Shown: piece after piece, positions 1 to 11,884 of the stretch
Position numbering within the stretch: position 1 is the first letter of the stretch
How the letters are laid out: each line of letters starts with the position of its first letter
Origin: Pterois miles
Taxonomy: Eukaryota; Chordata; Actinopteri; Perciformes; Scorpaenidae
NCBI GenBank assembly: GCA_947000775.1
Contig: CAMQGK010000604.1
Span: 9,850,501 to 9,914,500 of the forward strand
Length of the DNA: 64,000 bases
Reading direction: 5' to 3'
Notes under the pieces: model-generated
Databases searched by the model: none
Told to the model about the DNA's origin: nothing
What the model saw: the letters and a program-made list of their open reading frames with translations, nothing else
Program-made: the position numbers and the translations under genes

Positions 1-1844
1 TTTTACCAAAAGCTGCTGATCCCAGTGACTGAAACCAACATCTCAGAAGTCCTGTCATTCTCATTCTCTGTTTTGTTCATATAACTCTTCTTAAACCTGC
101 AAATTTTTGGCCACTTGAGAGCATACATTGTGAATGCAACATTAGCTATGTTTCCATTCACATATTTTTCCGCTCATTTGGGGTGTTTTTTGTTTTTGTT
201 GAAAAGATTTAATGTGCTAAATAGGATTAGGAAACTTTGCCGACTGAGGGGCTGTTTCTGCGACAGTGTCTTCCTGGATATTCCTATAATGAGCGAGTGC
301 TTGTCTTCATCTCCAGACAGCATGAAACATGGCCAGTACTAGCCGACATGAAAGAACTATTAAAATGTACCCAGTTGAAACAAATTCCTGAAGACCTCTC
401 TCCATTTTTTTCTCATAGATGATTAGACAGCCCAGGAGACTTGTCTTGTTTCCGGTTTGCAACCTCATCTTCTTTTATTCTGTTTCTTGGCAGATTACAT
501 CCATTTGCAGCCTATACCTTCAGTTTATTTTTTTATAAGTTTACATGGCAAGTTTGTAAGTTTGCTGTTTGTGTGTTTACACATCCAGCAGTTATAAGCC
601 TCATTCTATGTTGCCTTCAATTGACTGCATGGCACGCACCACAAAGGTCTAAACATGCAAACATGTTATGGATGTGAGTCACACAGAGACACACACACAT
701 GCATACAAACTCACCACCACCGCTCTACACTCTGGGCCACAAAACAAATATATCCCATTACTGCTTGGAAATAATGGGCCCGTTTTTCTCCCACATAGTG
801 ATTTTTATGAATAGTGTATAAACCCGTCCAGGCATTGGGTCCTTGGAGGGGGGGTGAGGGGGTGACACCACCATGAGAGATGGGAAGAGCTCAAACATAT
901 TTCTGCTTTTTATCCTCCCTGATAAAGAACTCCCACTTACACAAACATACAGTACAGCACACAGACAAACACACTCGTGCACTGCAGTGAACACAAGACA
1001 TGAGAGTGCTTTAAAAGCTCTGTCTAAACATAGACCCAAGGCCAACAGTGAGTGCTGTGGTCCTGAATGGAGCTCTGCCGTCGCTGCACTCTGCTGCTGC
1101 AAAATAAGCCACAATAGCTGATCTGTGTGCAGAGCAAAAAGGACATTATGCACTTCCTTTGAAATAACACTAATGGCTGAATATGTCTTGAATGGAGCCT
1201 CTTAGTTTTATTATTTAAAAAAAAAAAAAGTGCATAAATTCCATCATGTTTTATTATGTCTCGTCGGCGTGGCACAGTGAGATATATGTGGTGGTGAATG
1301 TGGGGATTATTGCAGGTGTCAGGGTCTCTCGATCTCTCTCTCTCTCTCCCTTCGTCTTGTCCGCGGTGTTGTAAAAAAAGCCCTTTGTTGTGCTCTGCGG
1401 TATAAATCATTTACAGGCTTTGCATAAATTTGTGTAATCTCCTTCATGGGGGCTGGGCAGCCTATCTGATTCATTGGGAGCCAGGGAAGAAGAGTCCATG
1501 TTGACTGTGTGTGCCAAACATGCATGTTGTGTGGAAACCGACACCTGAACACAGTTAGTTACAGTTTCACCTGCATTACACGCAACATGTGTGAGGAAAC
1601 ACAGCCACATTCCAGCACAGCCAAACCCACGAAATACAGTGTGTGCCATGCTTCCCTCCAAAATGATCAACAGTCTCACAGCTGTAATCAAACAAAATTC
1701 TAATAATCTCTTTGATTTCTGTACAGACACAAATTTTCATTTCTTTTTCGTGACGCTTTCAACAGCATATTTGTTGTTCATTTTCCTTGAAATGTCTCAT
1801 AACATGCATCATATGTGTTCATTTCCACTAAAGTCTTTTTAAAA
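1..1844. other. Intergenic, no recognised feature
   Basis: No gene-like frame and no repeat family I recognise. Small items only: a run of A at about 1217-1229 and a CT-rich patch at about 1325-1350. The short open frames have no family resemblance. Confidence 0.5.
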
Positions 1845-2130
1845 TAAAACTACTTACTTAGGTTTAGGAAAGGATCAACTTGGTTAGGCTTAGGCAACAA
1901 AACTACTTAGTTAGGTTTAAGAAAAGGTCACAGTTTTGGTTTAAACAACACTGGAAGTGGCACTACTGAATGTTAACATAAAAAAACGGCTTGGTTCTCT
2001 TTAGGAAAAGATCATGGTTTTAGTTAAATTACTCTGCAAATGCTATAGATTAAGTACAGAAGTTACATGACAAAAAATTACCTTGTTCACTTTAGGAAAA
2101 AAAATTGTGGTTTGCGTTAAAGTCCTGTGT
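1845..2130 (-). repeat. Dispersed repeat of the 'CCTAAACCTAA' family
   Basis: Repeated phrases such as TTAGGTTTAGGAAAGGATCA and 'aacaaaactacttagttagg' are the reverse complement of sequence at 3150-3690, and recur at 9110-9240, 9710-9900 and 12890-12970. It is interspersed noncoding repeat with no frame conserved between copies. Confidence 0.6.
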
Positions 2131-3149
2131 TTTTTGATGCATAGAGACAGACAACCATTCACGCTCACATTCACGCCTACGGGCTTAAAGGTGAAATACT
2201 CCTTTAAAAAGAAATCGCATTGCTCCAAAATAGTGACTGATTCTTTGAGCTCAGCTGCTTTGCACTTCTTTGAGTTTTTGCCTATAGAAGTTTTTATTCT
2301 GTAATCCTACACAGTTGCTTTAAGTGTTGCAGCTCTCATGAGCATCTAGTTTTCAGCCTTGTCCCTGTCACATGAAAAACAACCAGCGAAAAAAACAATA
2401 GTTTGTTTTTTTTAAATTCATTTACAGGAACAAAACAATGCACCACACTGAATTAATCCCAAATCCCAAAAGTAAGCAAGTAAAGATTTATTTAGTTATA
2501 AAGCACTTAAAAGTTACAAAGTGCTTCACAATGAAAGGGCAGAACAATGAAAAATGAATTAAACCAAGACAGAACAGAACAGAATAAGGAAATTTAAGGA
2601 TTAAGGATTCTTCAGTTCAAATTAGCAAGGGGATATACTATATGTAAATAAGTGTTGAGAACTTTTCTTGAGATATTCAGCAGATAAAGGATAATTCTGG
2701 ATCTTTACAGCTTGATTTTTAGTATTTTGGCCATCATTTGTACCAGTATTAAACAGTATCATTGTACTCACCAAGTAAATCCATGAGATTGAAGATTGAA
2801 CTTAGAAGAAGTCAGACAAGCCAAAAAAAAAAAAAACATGAGCCGCCAGATAATCAGACAGGTTTTTAACAAACCTCCAGATCACCCAAACATAACATAA
2901 TTGTATTTAAAATAATTGTCATTACCCAAATTGCCCGACTTCCTGCTTCAACCTTGACTCATTCTTCAGTGAGGGATTGTTACTGGACATTTTAGGGTTT
3001 AGATCATTACCCCCCCCCTCAGATGAACTCACTGCCTCATCGCACAACAGTTTGTGAGTTACAAAACTTTATCTATTTGATTCATGTACCAAATTTGCCT
3101 TTTTTGTGATAATCAGCACAAAATTAACCACAAGTCAGAGTTGATTTAT
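2131..3149. other. Intergenic, decayed repeat tail only
   Basis: 2480-2560 (tttatttagttataaagcac followed by a reversed-sense AAGTGCTT) resembles the 3' ends of fish LINE/SINE families in reverse. Nothing else is recognised. There are homopolymer runs of A at about 2825-2837 and C at about 3011-3018. Confidence 0.4.
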
Positions 3150-3690
3150 TTGTTACATAGCTTCCGTAATGAAGTTACACCACTTCCAGAGTTATTTTAA
3201 CCCAAACCATGATCTTTTCTGAAACCTAAGTAGTTTTATCACGTAACTTCCATACTTAAGTTACTTAAGTACAGCATTTCCAATGATATTCAAATCCAAC
3301 CCAACTTTTTCCTGAACCTGAGTAGTTTGTTACCTAAACCTAACCAAATCAATCTTTCCTAAACCTAATTAAGTAGTTTGTTACCTAAACCTAACCAAAT
3401 CAATCTTTCCTAAACCTAATTAAGTAGTTTGTTACCTAAACCTAACCAAATCAATCTTTCCTAAACCTAATTAAGTAGTTTGTTACCTAAACCTAACCAA
3501 AGTATTTTTTTCCTAAACCTTATTAAATTGTTTGCTGCCTAAGCCTAAGAAAGTCGATCTTTTCCTAATCCTAAGTAGTTTTATTTTGAAAAGACTGGGG
3601 CGGACATTGACACATGCACTACATGTTGCTGGACATCGTAGGCAAAATCATGAAAAATATGTTGTTGAAAGTCGCTATTTATATAATTAA
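3150..3690 (+). repeat. Dispersed repeat of the 'CCTAAACCTAA' family, with an internal tandem array
   Basis: Related to 12690-13440: both contain CTAAGTAGTTTTATTTTGAA followed by AAGACTGG, GACATTGACACATGCA, 'gctggacat' and 'catgaaaaat'. This copy is uninterrupted where the other carries a SINE. The middle has been tandemly amplified (see 3310-3545). Confidence 0.6.
3310..3545 (+). repeat. 51-bp tandem repeat
   Basis: The phrase TCAATCTTTCCTAAACC begins at 3349, 3400 and 3451, an exact period of 51, with degenerate half-units at both ends. The unit is made of two versions of CCTAAACCTAA, so it arose from the dispersed repeat around it. Confidence 0.9.
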
Positions 3691-4367
3691 ACTGTCAATG
3701 TTTGGTTTGGTTTAGTGGCAAAAGTTGGTAGTTTAACTATTCCAAACTTTTTCTCCATTACTTTTAATTGTATCACCATTTCAACCACAATATTCTTCAT
3801 ATGTAGTTTACTGTTAAGACTGCTTCTCTGCTTGCTAGCTACTTTTTCTCAATTGTTACAGCTGCCTCAATATATGAATATAGGTTTTTTTTTTATTTTA
3901 TCAAAAATGTTATCAAATTGTTACTTTTAAAAAACACTGTGAACCACAATCTTTCCATGTATCCTCTGGTCACTGCAGAAGTATCCCCGAGGGTACAGGT
4001 TCCCCTGGTTGGGAATCACTGCTTTAGATACTCTGACTAAACTGCTGACTTGTTTTCAACCTGTCTGACTTGGACTTGTTTCTTGGCATTTCAGAGCTGG
4101 TTGTAGTGATTCTGTGTTTTCAATCCTAGCAAAAACTTTGGAGAGTGCAAGGTTGTCATAATTCAAAGAAATTGTATTGCAAATTTCATTTTTTTAGTTG
4201 GTAATTTCATAGGCCAGAGCAATTCAGGAATGCACTATTACAGTAGTTATATGCACAGTGTACCTTAGATTTTTTTCTATTTAATCAAATTTATAATAGT
4301 TTTGTACTGTTCATTCATGCCCATCTAAAGCACCTTTTACCACTGGACAAAAAAACACCCTCTAACA
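3691..4367. other. Intergenic, nothing recognised
   Basis: AT-rich noncoding sequence. The short open frame at 3715-3930 is low-complexity hydrophobic with no family resemblance. Confidence 0.4.
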
Positions 4368-4375
4368 TCCTACAG

Positions 4376-5146
4376 CACATGTGTCAAACTCAAGGCCCGC
4401 GGGCCAAATCCGGCCCGCCACCTCACTTTATGTGGCCCGCGAGGGCTTGCAAAGAATATAGAATGCATATCATTCAATTCTATGCCGCTTCACAGAAGTA
4501 CTGTGTCTTTAAACTGCATATCCCACAATGCATCTCGATTTTGTGACATGCGCACTGTAGCGTCTCAGTATCAGCGGTTTCCAGCAACATCCCTGTGACG
4601 CCTACTTAGTGACTTAGTCGCTATATTTAGCCAGTTTTCAGACCCGAGTCCAGCGAGTCTTTCAAAAAAGAAATTAGCGCCAAATCTAACGAGTTTTTCT
4701 GGTGTTATGAAGACTTTTGGAGACTCTCTCATGAAAGCAGGTATCGTTCTTCCTCTTCTCAATGAGCAGCGGGTGCTGCCGTGGACCCCTCCCAAGGCTC
4801 TCATAGGGGGCCCGGTCCTCGTCAGCAGTCCCTCCTAGCTGCAGTCAGAGCTGTTCACCCCTCCGCATCCAGACTGAATGAATCCCACCTGCACAAAGTC
4901 GCCGCTGGCTGATGTAAATGTACAATTCTGGGAATCAAGCCCTGAATTTTAAAAAAGTAACTTTTTGTCTTCAGAGCTAGTTATTAAATATATTATTACT
5001 AAAACTAATACTAATCAAATTCAGAGGCAATTTTATAAAATGATCTAGAGTAGATATATTTACGTAGTCTTACAGTTACAACCGGCCCTTTGAGGGGAAC
5101 CACGATACTGATGTGGCCCGGGATGAAAATGAGTTTGACACCCCTG
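4376..5146. mobile_element. hAT-type DNA transposon, non-autonomous, with perfect 8-bp target duplication
   Basis: The left end CACATGTGTCAAACTCA and the right end TGAGTTTGACACCCCTG form terminal inverted repeats, and both are flanked by the identical octamer TCCTACAG (4368-4375 and 5147-5154). An 8-bp duplication is the hallmark of hAT transposition. Subterminal GGCCCGCGGGCC and GGCCCGGG motifs are also inverted. The 771 bases inside do not hold a recognisable transposase; a minus-strand frame at 4571-4804 matches nothing I know. Likely an internally deleted copy of a widespread vertebrate hAT family with 'GTGTCAAACTCA' ends. Confidence 0.85.
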
Positions 5147-5562
5147 TCCTACAGTCTGCATTCTGGGACAAATGACCCTGCAGTTGTCATGGGTATTTAT
5201 CGAATCTGGCTCCGATCTACAGTGATGGAAACACTCAGGTAGATGCATTATTTACAACCCGTTTCCAGCATGATGCCATGTGTTGAAGTGAATACATAGT
5301 AAATAAAACACACTTCATTCAAACTCAACAGAAACAAAATAAAACTCATCAAACCATCTTGGTTAGTCTTTCCACTGTTCCAACAATCACCAACTCTGGT
5401 TTGGTAAAAATAATCCCTTAATTTACTGAGTTACATGTGAAAAGGAATAAGTGTTATATGTGCTCCTCAAAGCCACAATCCTCCATTGACAGAAACAGTA
5501 ATTTCCCCTCACTGATTACTGTAAAAGCCACTTGATTCAAACTCAACAGAAACTAAATAAAG
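5147..5562. other. Intergenic, short duplicated motif only
   Basis: A 30-base phrase around ATTCAAACTCAACAGAAAC occurs at about 5315 and again at about 5535, just left of the next MITE. No other feature seen. Confidence 0.4.
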
Positions 5563-6106
5563 CCTGTTCTCATTCCCAGGGTATCAAAAGCCAATACTTT
5601 GTCACAGCCTTCAGAGTTTGATACCACCACATAAGGAACCCTTTAGCAGCAGTAGGAGATGCACCAGGATTTTCAGTGACTAAAAAGTAAACTCATCTGC
5701 AGCAACAATAATCTTTCTGAGAAAGTGCTGTGGTGACGTATTATAAAGAGCAAAAGAGACACACGGGGCAAGTAGGACAGAAGGTGGATGGGTCCAACAA
5801 AAACAAAGCTTTCATCCAGGAGACCACTGTTCATGTTCTCTGAGTTAAGTTCACTTTCACTTTACAATCCACTGATTCATTCATGTCCCTTGTTCACAAG
5901 GTCAAGTCACAGTTTCAATGTAAAAATGTAGTCATTTTAATCCCAACCATATTGTTTTTCTGAACCTAACAAAGTGGTGCTGTTGCTTAAATTCTGCTTA
6001 AAAGTGTTTTTGTTTAATTCACATTAAGTGTGTGTTGACTGAGACTGAAAAAGTGACGCCGAGGGGCTTCACAAATCGTCAGTGATGAGCTTGGATGAGA
6101 ATGTGT
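5563..6106. mobile_element. MITE-like TIR repeat, copy A
   Basis: Left end TGTTCTCATTCCCAGGG and right end GCTTGGATGAGAATGTG are inverted, and the body matches copies at 11031-11570 and 15061-15508, including GGTGGATGGGTCCAACAAA and a 'tttcatccaggagaccactg' segment. No coding frame is shared between copies. Superfamily not determined. Confidence 0.65.
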
Positions 6107-6230
6107 TATTAAACTCATAAAAAAACATGTTCGTCTATCCACCATCAAAAAAGAAAGACTGAATAAGAAACAGATATAAAAAGGAAATAATCACTGTAAA
6201 ATTTTCATTGTTTTCTAAACATATTTTCTA

Positions 6231-6235
<5 letters not shown>

Positions 6236-6312
<77 letters not shown>
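6236..6312. repeat. (AT)n microsatellite
   Basis: About 76 bases of AT directly abutting the left end of the Tc1 element. AT resumes for 18 bases at its right end (7751-7768), so the transposon landed in an existing AT array. Confidence 0.95.
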
Positions 6313-6315
<3 letters not shown>

Positions 6316-7753
6316 TACAGACCAAAAGTTTGGACACACCTTCTCATTCAAAGAGTTTTCTTTATTTTCATGACTATGAAAATTGTAGATTCACACTGAA
6401 GGCATCAAAACTATGAATTAACACATGTGGAATTATATACTTAACAAAAAAGTGTGAAACAACTGAAAATATGTCTTATATTGTAGTTTCTTCAAAGTAG
6501 CCACCTTTTGCTCTGATTACTGCTTCACACACTCTGCATTCTCTTGATGAGCTTCAAGAGGTCGTCACCTGAAATGGTCTCCAACAGTCTTGAAGGAGTT
6601 CCCAGAGATGCTTAGCACTTGTTGGCCCTTTTGCCTTCACTCTGCGGTCCAGCTCACTCCAAACCATCTGGATCGGGTTCAGGTCCGGTGACTGTGGAGG
6701 CATCACTCTCCTTCTTGGTCAAATAGCCCTCACACAGCCTGGAGGTGTGTTTGGGGTCATTGTCCTGTTGAAAAATAAAAGATGGTCCAACTAAACGCAA
6801 ACCGGGTGGAATAGCATGTTGCTGCTGTGGTAGCCATGCTGGTTCAGTATGCCTTCAGTTTTAAATAAATCCCCAACAGTCACCAGCAAAGCCCCCCCAC
6901 ACCATCACACCTCCTCCTCCATGCTTCACGGTGGGAACCAGGCATGTAGAGTCCATCCGTTCACCTTTTCTGGTTCCACAAAGACACGGTGGTTGGAACC
7001 CAAGATCTCAAATTTGGACTCATCAGACCAAAGCCCAGATTTCCACTGGTCTAATGTCCATTCCTTGTGTTCTTTAGCCCAAACAAGTCTCTTCTGCTTG
7101 TTGCCTGTCCTTAGCAGTGGTTTCCTAGCAGCTATTCTACCATGAAGGCTTGATTCACACAGTCTCCTCTTAACAGTTGTTCTAGAGATGTGTCTGCTGC
7201 TAGAACTCTGTGTGGCATTGACCTGGTCTCTAATCTGAGCTGCTGTTAACCTGCCATTTCTGAGGCCGGTGACTCGGATGAAGTTATCCTCCGCAGCAGA
7301 GGTGACTCTTGGTCTTCCTTTCCTAGGGCGGTCCTCATGTGAGCCACTTTTTTTGTAGCGCTTGATGGTTTTTGCGACTGCAAATCCACCTGACTTTTGC
7401 ACAACACAACTGATGGTCCCAACCCCATTTATAAGGCAAGAAATCCCACTTATTAAACCTGACAGGGCACACCGGTGAAGTGAAAACCATTTCAGGTGAC
7501 AACCTCTTGAAGCTCATCAAGAGAATGCAGAGTGTGTGAAGCAGTAATCAGAGCAAAAGGTGGCTACTTTGAAGAAACTACAACATAAGACATATTTTCA
7601 GTTGTTTTACACCTTTTTGTTAAGTACATATTTCCACATGTGTTAATTCATAGTTTTGATGCCTTCAGTGTGAATCTACAATTTTCATAGTCATGTAAAT
7701 AAAGAAAACTCTTTGAATGAGAAGGTGCGTCCAAACTTTTGGTCTGTACTGTA
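6311..7753 (-). mobile_element. Tc1/mariner transposon with about 265-bp terminal inverted repeats
   Basis: The outer ends are TACAGTACAGACCAAAAGTT and its inverse (...GGTCTGTACTGTA), with inverted similarity continuing inward to about 6580 on the left and 7484 on the right. Tc1 elements target TA, and this one sits in an AT array, so the duplication cannot be read. Between the repeats lies a broken minus-strand transposase. The two long repeats are about 95% alike by eye, suggesting moderate age. Confidence 0.93.
6541..7381 (-). pseudogene. Tc1-like transposase, truncated and frameshifted
   Basis: DDE-type transposase that once cut and pasted the surrounding element. Read on the minus strand, the clear part starts AVAKTIKRYKKSGSHEDRP (second helix-turn-helix and GRPR AT-hook-like linker), then TAAQIRDQVN, ISRTTVKRRL and LWSDESKFEILG with the first catalytic Asp. 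After HAWFPP the frame shifts (a run of C near 6893-6899 is one cause), with PTVKHGGGGVMVWG, then stops, then QQDNDPKHTSRL with the second Asp. The normal N-terminal helix-turn-helix is missing: the conserved upstream leader jumps straight to AVAKT near 7381. The C-terminal end runs into the left inverted repeat. Not functional. Confidence 0.9.
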
Positions 7754-8444
7754 TATATATATATATAATAATATAATAATAATTTGACTTCAGCACATAA
7801 AATATGGGAGCAAAAACAAAGTGTTGCATTTATATTTTTGTTCAGTGTAAATATGCTATTTTGGTGGAAAAGGGGTATAAGAGTTGTGAAATATTTAAAA
7901 AAAAAAAAAAACTACTATTGTCTCTGAGGAGAAAATCCTCTGTTCCTTCCTGAACTCTGGCTGGCCGATATCACCCTCCCCACACATTTCTCCCCTCTGT
8001 TCCATCCAAGTGAGTTTTATTTGAATGGAGGGCTTATTCCCAGTAAAACCACTATGGCTGCTGTCACCGTGTCCTTGCAGTTGTTCCATTATGCATCGTC
8101 CATGAAGGAGCTCCAGGACTTTTTTGTGTCTGGATGACATCATCGCTCTCGTCTGTCTCTCCGTCCTTCAGCCTAATGAAACATCAGCTCAAATTCATTA
8201 ATCATACAATAGAAGTTTACATGATTTCCTTTAATAGCATGAACTCAAATCAAATTGTTGGACTGTATCAAGAGTGTTTGCTGAATCCACGTGGCTTAAA
8301 ATCTAGATAGTCAATATCATATAGGTCATTCATTTCACTTTTCAGCACATTATTATTTGTTCCTAAATAGATATTCTGTAAATCATATATTCTTATATAT
8401 CTCCCACACCATCAATTTCTGTTCGTGTTGCGATACACCCACAT

Positions 8445-8445
<1 letters not shown>
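7754..8445. other. Intergenic, repeat-poor; weak conserved-element candidate
   Basis: Apart from an A-run at 7897-7911, 7920-8250 is mixed-composition sequence with ATTA-type homeodomain-like cores (CATTAATCATAC) and no repeat similarity. It could be a conserved noncoding element, but nothing in a single sequence can prove that. Confidence 0.25.

Positions 8446-8486
<41 letters not shown>
8446..8486. repeat. (CA)n microsatellite
   Basis: About 20 CA units. Confidence 0.95.
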
Positions 8487-8488
<2 letters not shown>

Positions 8489-10639
8489 CCTCAGCGCAGT
8501 GACGAGGCTGCTGTACGACAGTAAATCATTGAGAGGCGGAGCGCAGCACTGAAAGCTCAGTGACAGAAGATAAAACATGCAGCGGCAGGCAGACTCTCCG
8601 CTCTGCACACCTCCACCTCCTCTCCCTCTCCTCCAGAAGACACTCTAGTACACTACTACACTGACTGTATTTAGTCGCATAAAAACACCATCCACACCAT
8701 CCAGAGATGCACATACAATTTCATCCACACATTAATCACCTCAAGCTAATATCCTAAAACAGAAGAATGCGGACCAAAGAATGGAGCTTTATCGTATATG
8801 ACCTGGAAGAAAATGTCCTGCATCCAGCACTTATTATAACTAAGGCCTGACCTGGAACTTGAGTCAGACCAGGTCCAAACCCAGTCAAGACAGAGTCCCA
8901 TTCTATTGCTCAAGGCAAGTTAATATTGCTAATACCCATGTGGATCTAAGATTTTGGATTTGAGGTGTGCGGCATGAGCTATGAAATGAAGGGGAAAATG
9001 CCAACGTGATCTCCCAGACATGAAATGACCACGACCTCTTTATGACATTATGGCTGGCAGGTAATGTGTACATTTACGTGCCACCACCACAGAAACAACC
9101 TAACGTCAACGTCAAACTAACTGACAAAACTAACTTTAGATTTAGGCAACATAACTACTTTGTTAGGTTTAGGAAAGGGTCATGGCTTGTGTTAAAATAA
9201 TTATGTTAATTATGTAACTTTAAAATAAGTCAGTGGTGACTTTTAGTTTCATAGGGGACATAAACACTGGGTGAAAGTCTATGAGCTCTAAAGTCCATGA
9301 GGTCTAATTATCCATGAGGCTGTTATGGACCAGAGTTTTGAATGTCTCAGGCCTGCATTCAGATCTAAAATGTATTTATCTTTTCAATGTGGTCCAAAAT
9401 TTTGGACCTGTGATGACATCTACCCCAATTCACGCAGGATCGAGACAGTACAGTGAGTGATGCCAACCCCACATCACTATTACAATAAAAAATATAATAG
9501 AGATACTGTATTTGTTTTTCAATGTTAACACGTAACATAAACAAAACATTTTTGTTAAAAATTCCCTGCTTGGTCTACAAACTACAGCTACAAACTATGA
9601 CGCTCTGGGTCTCTCTAGCATCAGTTTTCAGGGGCGGTGTGTCAGTTTCTGCTCCTCACATGCATACAGTCTATTTAGTACTTTAAGTACTGTAAACTTC
9701 CAATGTAGGTTTACTTCCTTAGGTCAACTTCTGCAACATAACTATTCAGTTAAGCTTAGAAAAAGATAGTGGTTTGTGTTCAAATTAGTACTTTATTACG
9801 CAAAAAATAAGTAACCTAAGGTTGTTACGTAACTGGTATTAGTTAAGTAGGCTATGTCAGATATGTAACAAAACTATGGTAAAATAAGTCAACATCAACT
9901 TGAGACATCCATCCTCAGCTCCTACCCGCTCTTCGTGGACTTTCTTGCTCTTTATACAATATCCATTACTCTGACCGTGTAATAATGATGTGAATGGCTT
10001 TATATTGGAGTTAGCTGAAAGCCTGATGTATTGCATACAGATGCTAAAGGGTGCCTCGTTGCATCTGTATCAGACACGGAGGGGCGCTGACCAAGCGCTG
10101 GTATTTGCCGTATGATATGTAATGACCACACCGCCCTTAAATTATGGCAGACATATCTTCTCCTTACTGACTGTATCAACTGACATACATGCCATTACAG
10201 AGATACTGTATCTACGATAATACCTCCAGTAACATTGGGATCATGTGATTAGAATGTAATTAAAATTAACACTGTTCACTCATCTTCCAGCATCCATCAT
10301 CCACCATGAGCAGTTGAAGACAGCAAATCCTGCTTCCACCCATGTTCATTGGTTTTTAGTATACTCGACAAAATTTTATGAATTCGCAGCATTTTTTCCA
10401 AATGCTGTAGGTTTTTTTAAGTGGTGAAGTTTTTTTTTCTCCATTTATTAACCGGTTGCATATGTTTGCTTTAGTTCCAGTGTGAGCCACCGTACAACGG
10501 GGAGATAATTGACACTGAAATGAGTCACACAGCAACAATCAAATGGGCCTGGAAGCAGTTGTGAGGTAAAATGAGAGCCGCAGCGTGAGACTGCGGCGCC
10601 CGGGTTTTCAATCAGACTCACTTCCTTTCTCACCTGTTC

Positions 10640-10643
<4 letters not shown>
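8487..10643. other. Intergenic with fragments of dispersed repeats
   Basis: 9110-9240 and 9710-9900 carry the TTAGGTTTAGGAAA-type repeat. 10050-10110 (GACACGGAGGGGCGCTGACC) resembles the right end of the TIR repeat at 11031-11570. The remainder shows nothing recognised. Confidence 0.45.

Positions 10644-10692
<49 letters not shown>
10644..10692. repeat. (AC)n microsatellite
   Basis: About 24 AC units. Confidence 0.95.
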
Positions 10693-10695
<3 letters not shown>

Positions 10696-10851
10696 CATAG
10701 TGAGGTCTTCCTCTCTTTTCTCTCTCTCTGTCTCACACACATACAAATCACTTGCCAAGATCATTTTGCACGTCCTCAGTGGGGAACCCCATCAACTTTC
10801 ACAGCAGGTAACAGAGCAATGAAACACATTTGAGGCTATCATACCTCAATT

Positions 10852-10853
<2 letters not shown>

Positions 10854-10882
<29 letters not shown>
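10854..10882. repeat. (CA)n microsatellite
   Basis: About 14 units, 160 bases from the previous array. Confidence 0.9.
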
Positions 10883-10885
<3 letters not shown>

Positions 10886-11030
10886 ACGGATACATTTACT
10901 CAGAGAAGTAGTAGGTTAGTCCAACATGGTGGCCACACCACACAGGGATATAGGCTGTTACAAGGAATGCCAAATGGTTCCCAGCTACATTCATTCAGAT
11001 TGTCTCTGGTAACAGATACTGGATCAACCT

Positions 11031-11570
11031 ATTTTCACTCCCAACTCAAATACCACCATTTGGTCAGTGCCCCTCAGCATCAGAAACCAACATACGGAGG
11101 CGCATTTAAGCGACGGTTTATGACAAACTGGGTATTCAACTAACTCCGATGTAAACCCACCCACAGCGTTATTCGATGGTCAGAGCAAGTGGCGTAGTAT
11201 TGATAGAGTATTGGAAAGAAGGGTGGTGGATTTGTCAAACAAACACTAGACTTTCAACAAGGAGACTGCTGTTCGTGTCCTGTGGGAAACTAAAAGTAAC
11301 ATTAACTTATTTTGTCACGTCAGTCTTTAGTCATGTGACTTGTAGGTATCGTCAACCCCATGAGTCACGCATGTGTTGTCTAAACCTAACTTCCTGTGAA
11401 AATGGAAGTTCATTTGAAAAGGACACTATGCATATAACAATCGTACATTGACCCGCTGGCCATGGTCTGTCCAAAAGTAACACAAGAGGGGTACCCTGTG
11501 CATCTGTCTCCGATGCCGAGGGGCACCGACAAAGCGCTTGTATTTGACAAGTTGGGAGTGAGAATGTGTT
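11031..11570. mobile_element. MITE-like TIR repeat, copy B
   Basis: Best inverted ends of the family: left ATTTTCACTCCCAACTCAAA ... GTCAGTGCCCCTCAGCAT, right GATGCCGAGGGGCACCGAC ... TTGGGAGTGAGAATGTG. The inverted similarity runs about 60 bases. The interior shares the 'caaacaaacactagactttc' segment with the other copies. Confidence 0.7.
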
Positions 11571-11694
11571 GAGTGGATGGACACTTGGCTTCACTGTGTT
11601 GTACAATAAACATGCTCACAACAGGCTTGTACTTCTCTCATGTGATGTACAGTTTATTCTACATAGCCATGTCAAATTCAGATAGCGAATCACT

Positions 11695-11884
11695 GGGCGG
11701 CATGTAGCTCAGAGGGTAGAGCATGTTGTCCACCAATCAGAAGGTTAGCGATTCGATCCCCGGCTGCTCCGATCACATGTAACCCCAAATTGCTCCTGAA
11801 GGCATAGCCATCAGTTTATGAATGTGTGTGAATGCTGACCTGTAGTGTAAAGCACTTTGAGTGGTGCTATATAAATGCAACGCA
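11695..11884 (+). mobile_element. tRNA-derived SINE
   Basis: The head has RNA polymerase III boxes: box A-like TAGCTCAGAGGGTAGAGCA and box B-like GCGATTCGATCCCC. The tail has AAAGCACTTTGAGTGGTGC and CTATATAAATGCAA, a 3' end common in fish SINE/LINE pairs. It is about 190 bases, full length for a short SINE. Not a working tRNA: the cloverleaf does not close. Confidence 0.8.

Noticed and set aside
6849..7145. Plus-strand gene opposite the Tc1 transposase
   Set aside because: Antisense shadow of the transposase remnant.
11695..11770. tRNA gene
   Set aside because: Box A and B are present but the acceptor stem does not pair and a SINE body and tail follow. The same holds for 12980 and 54577.
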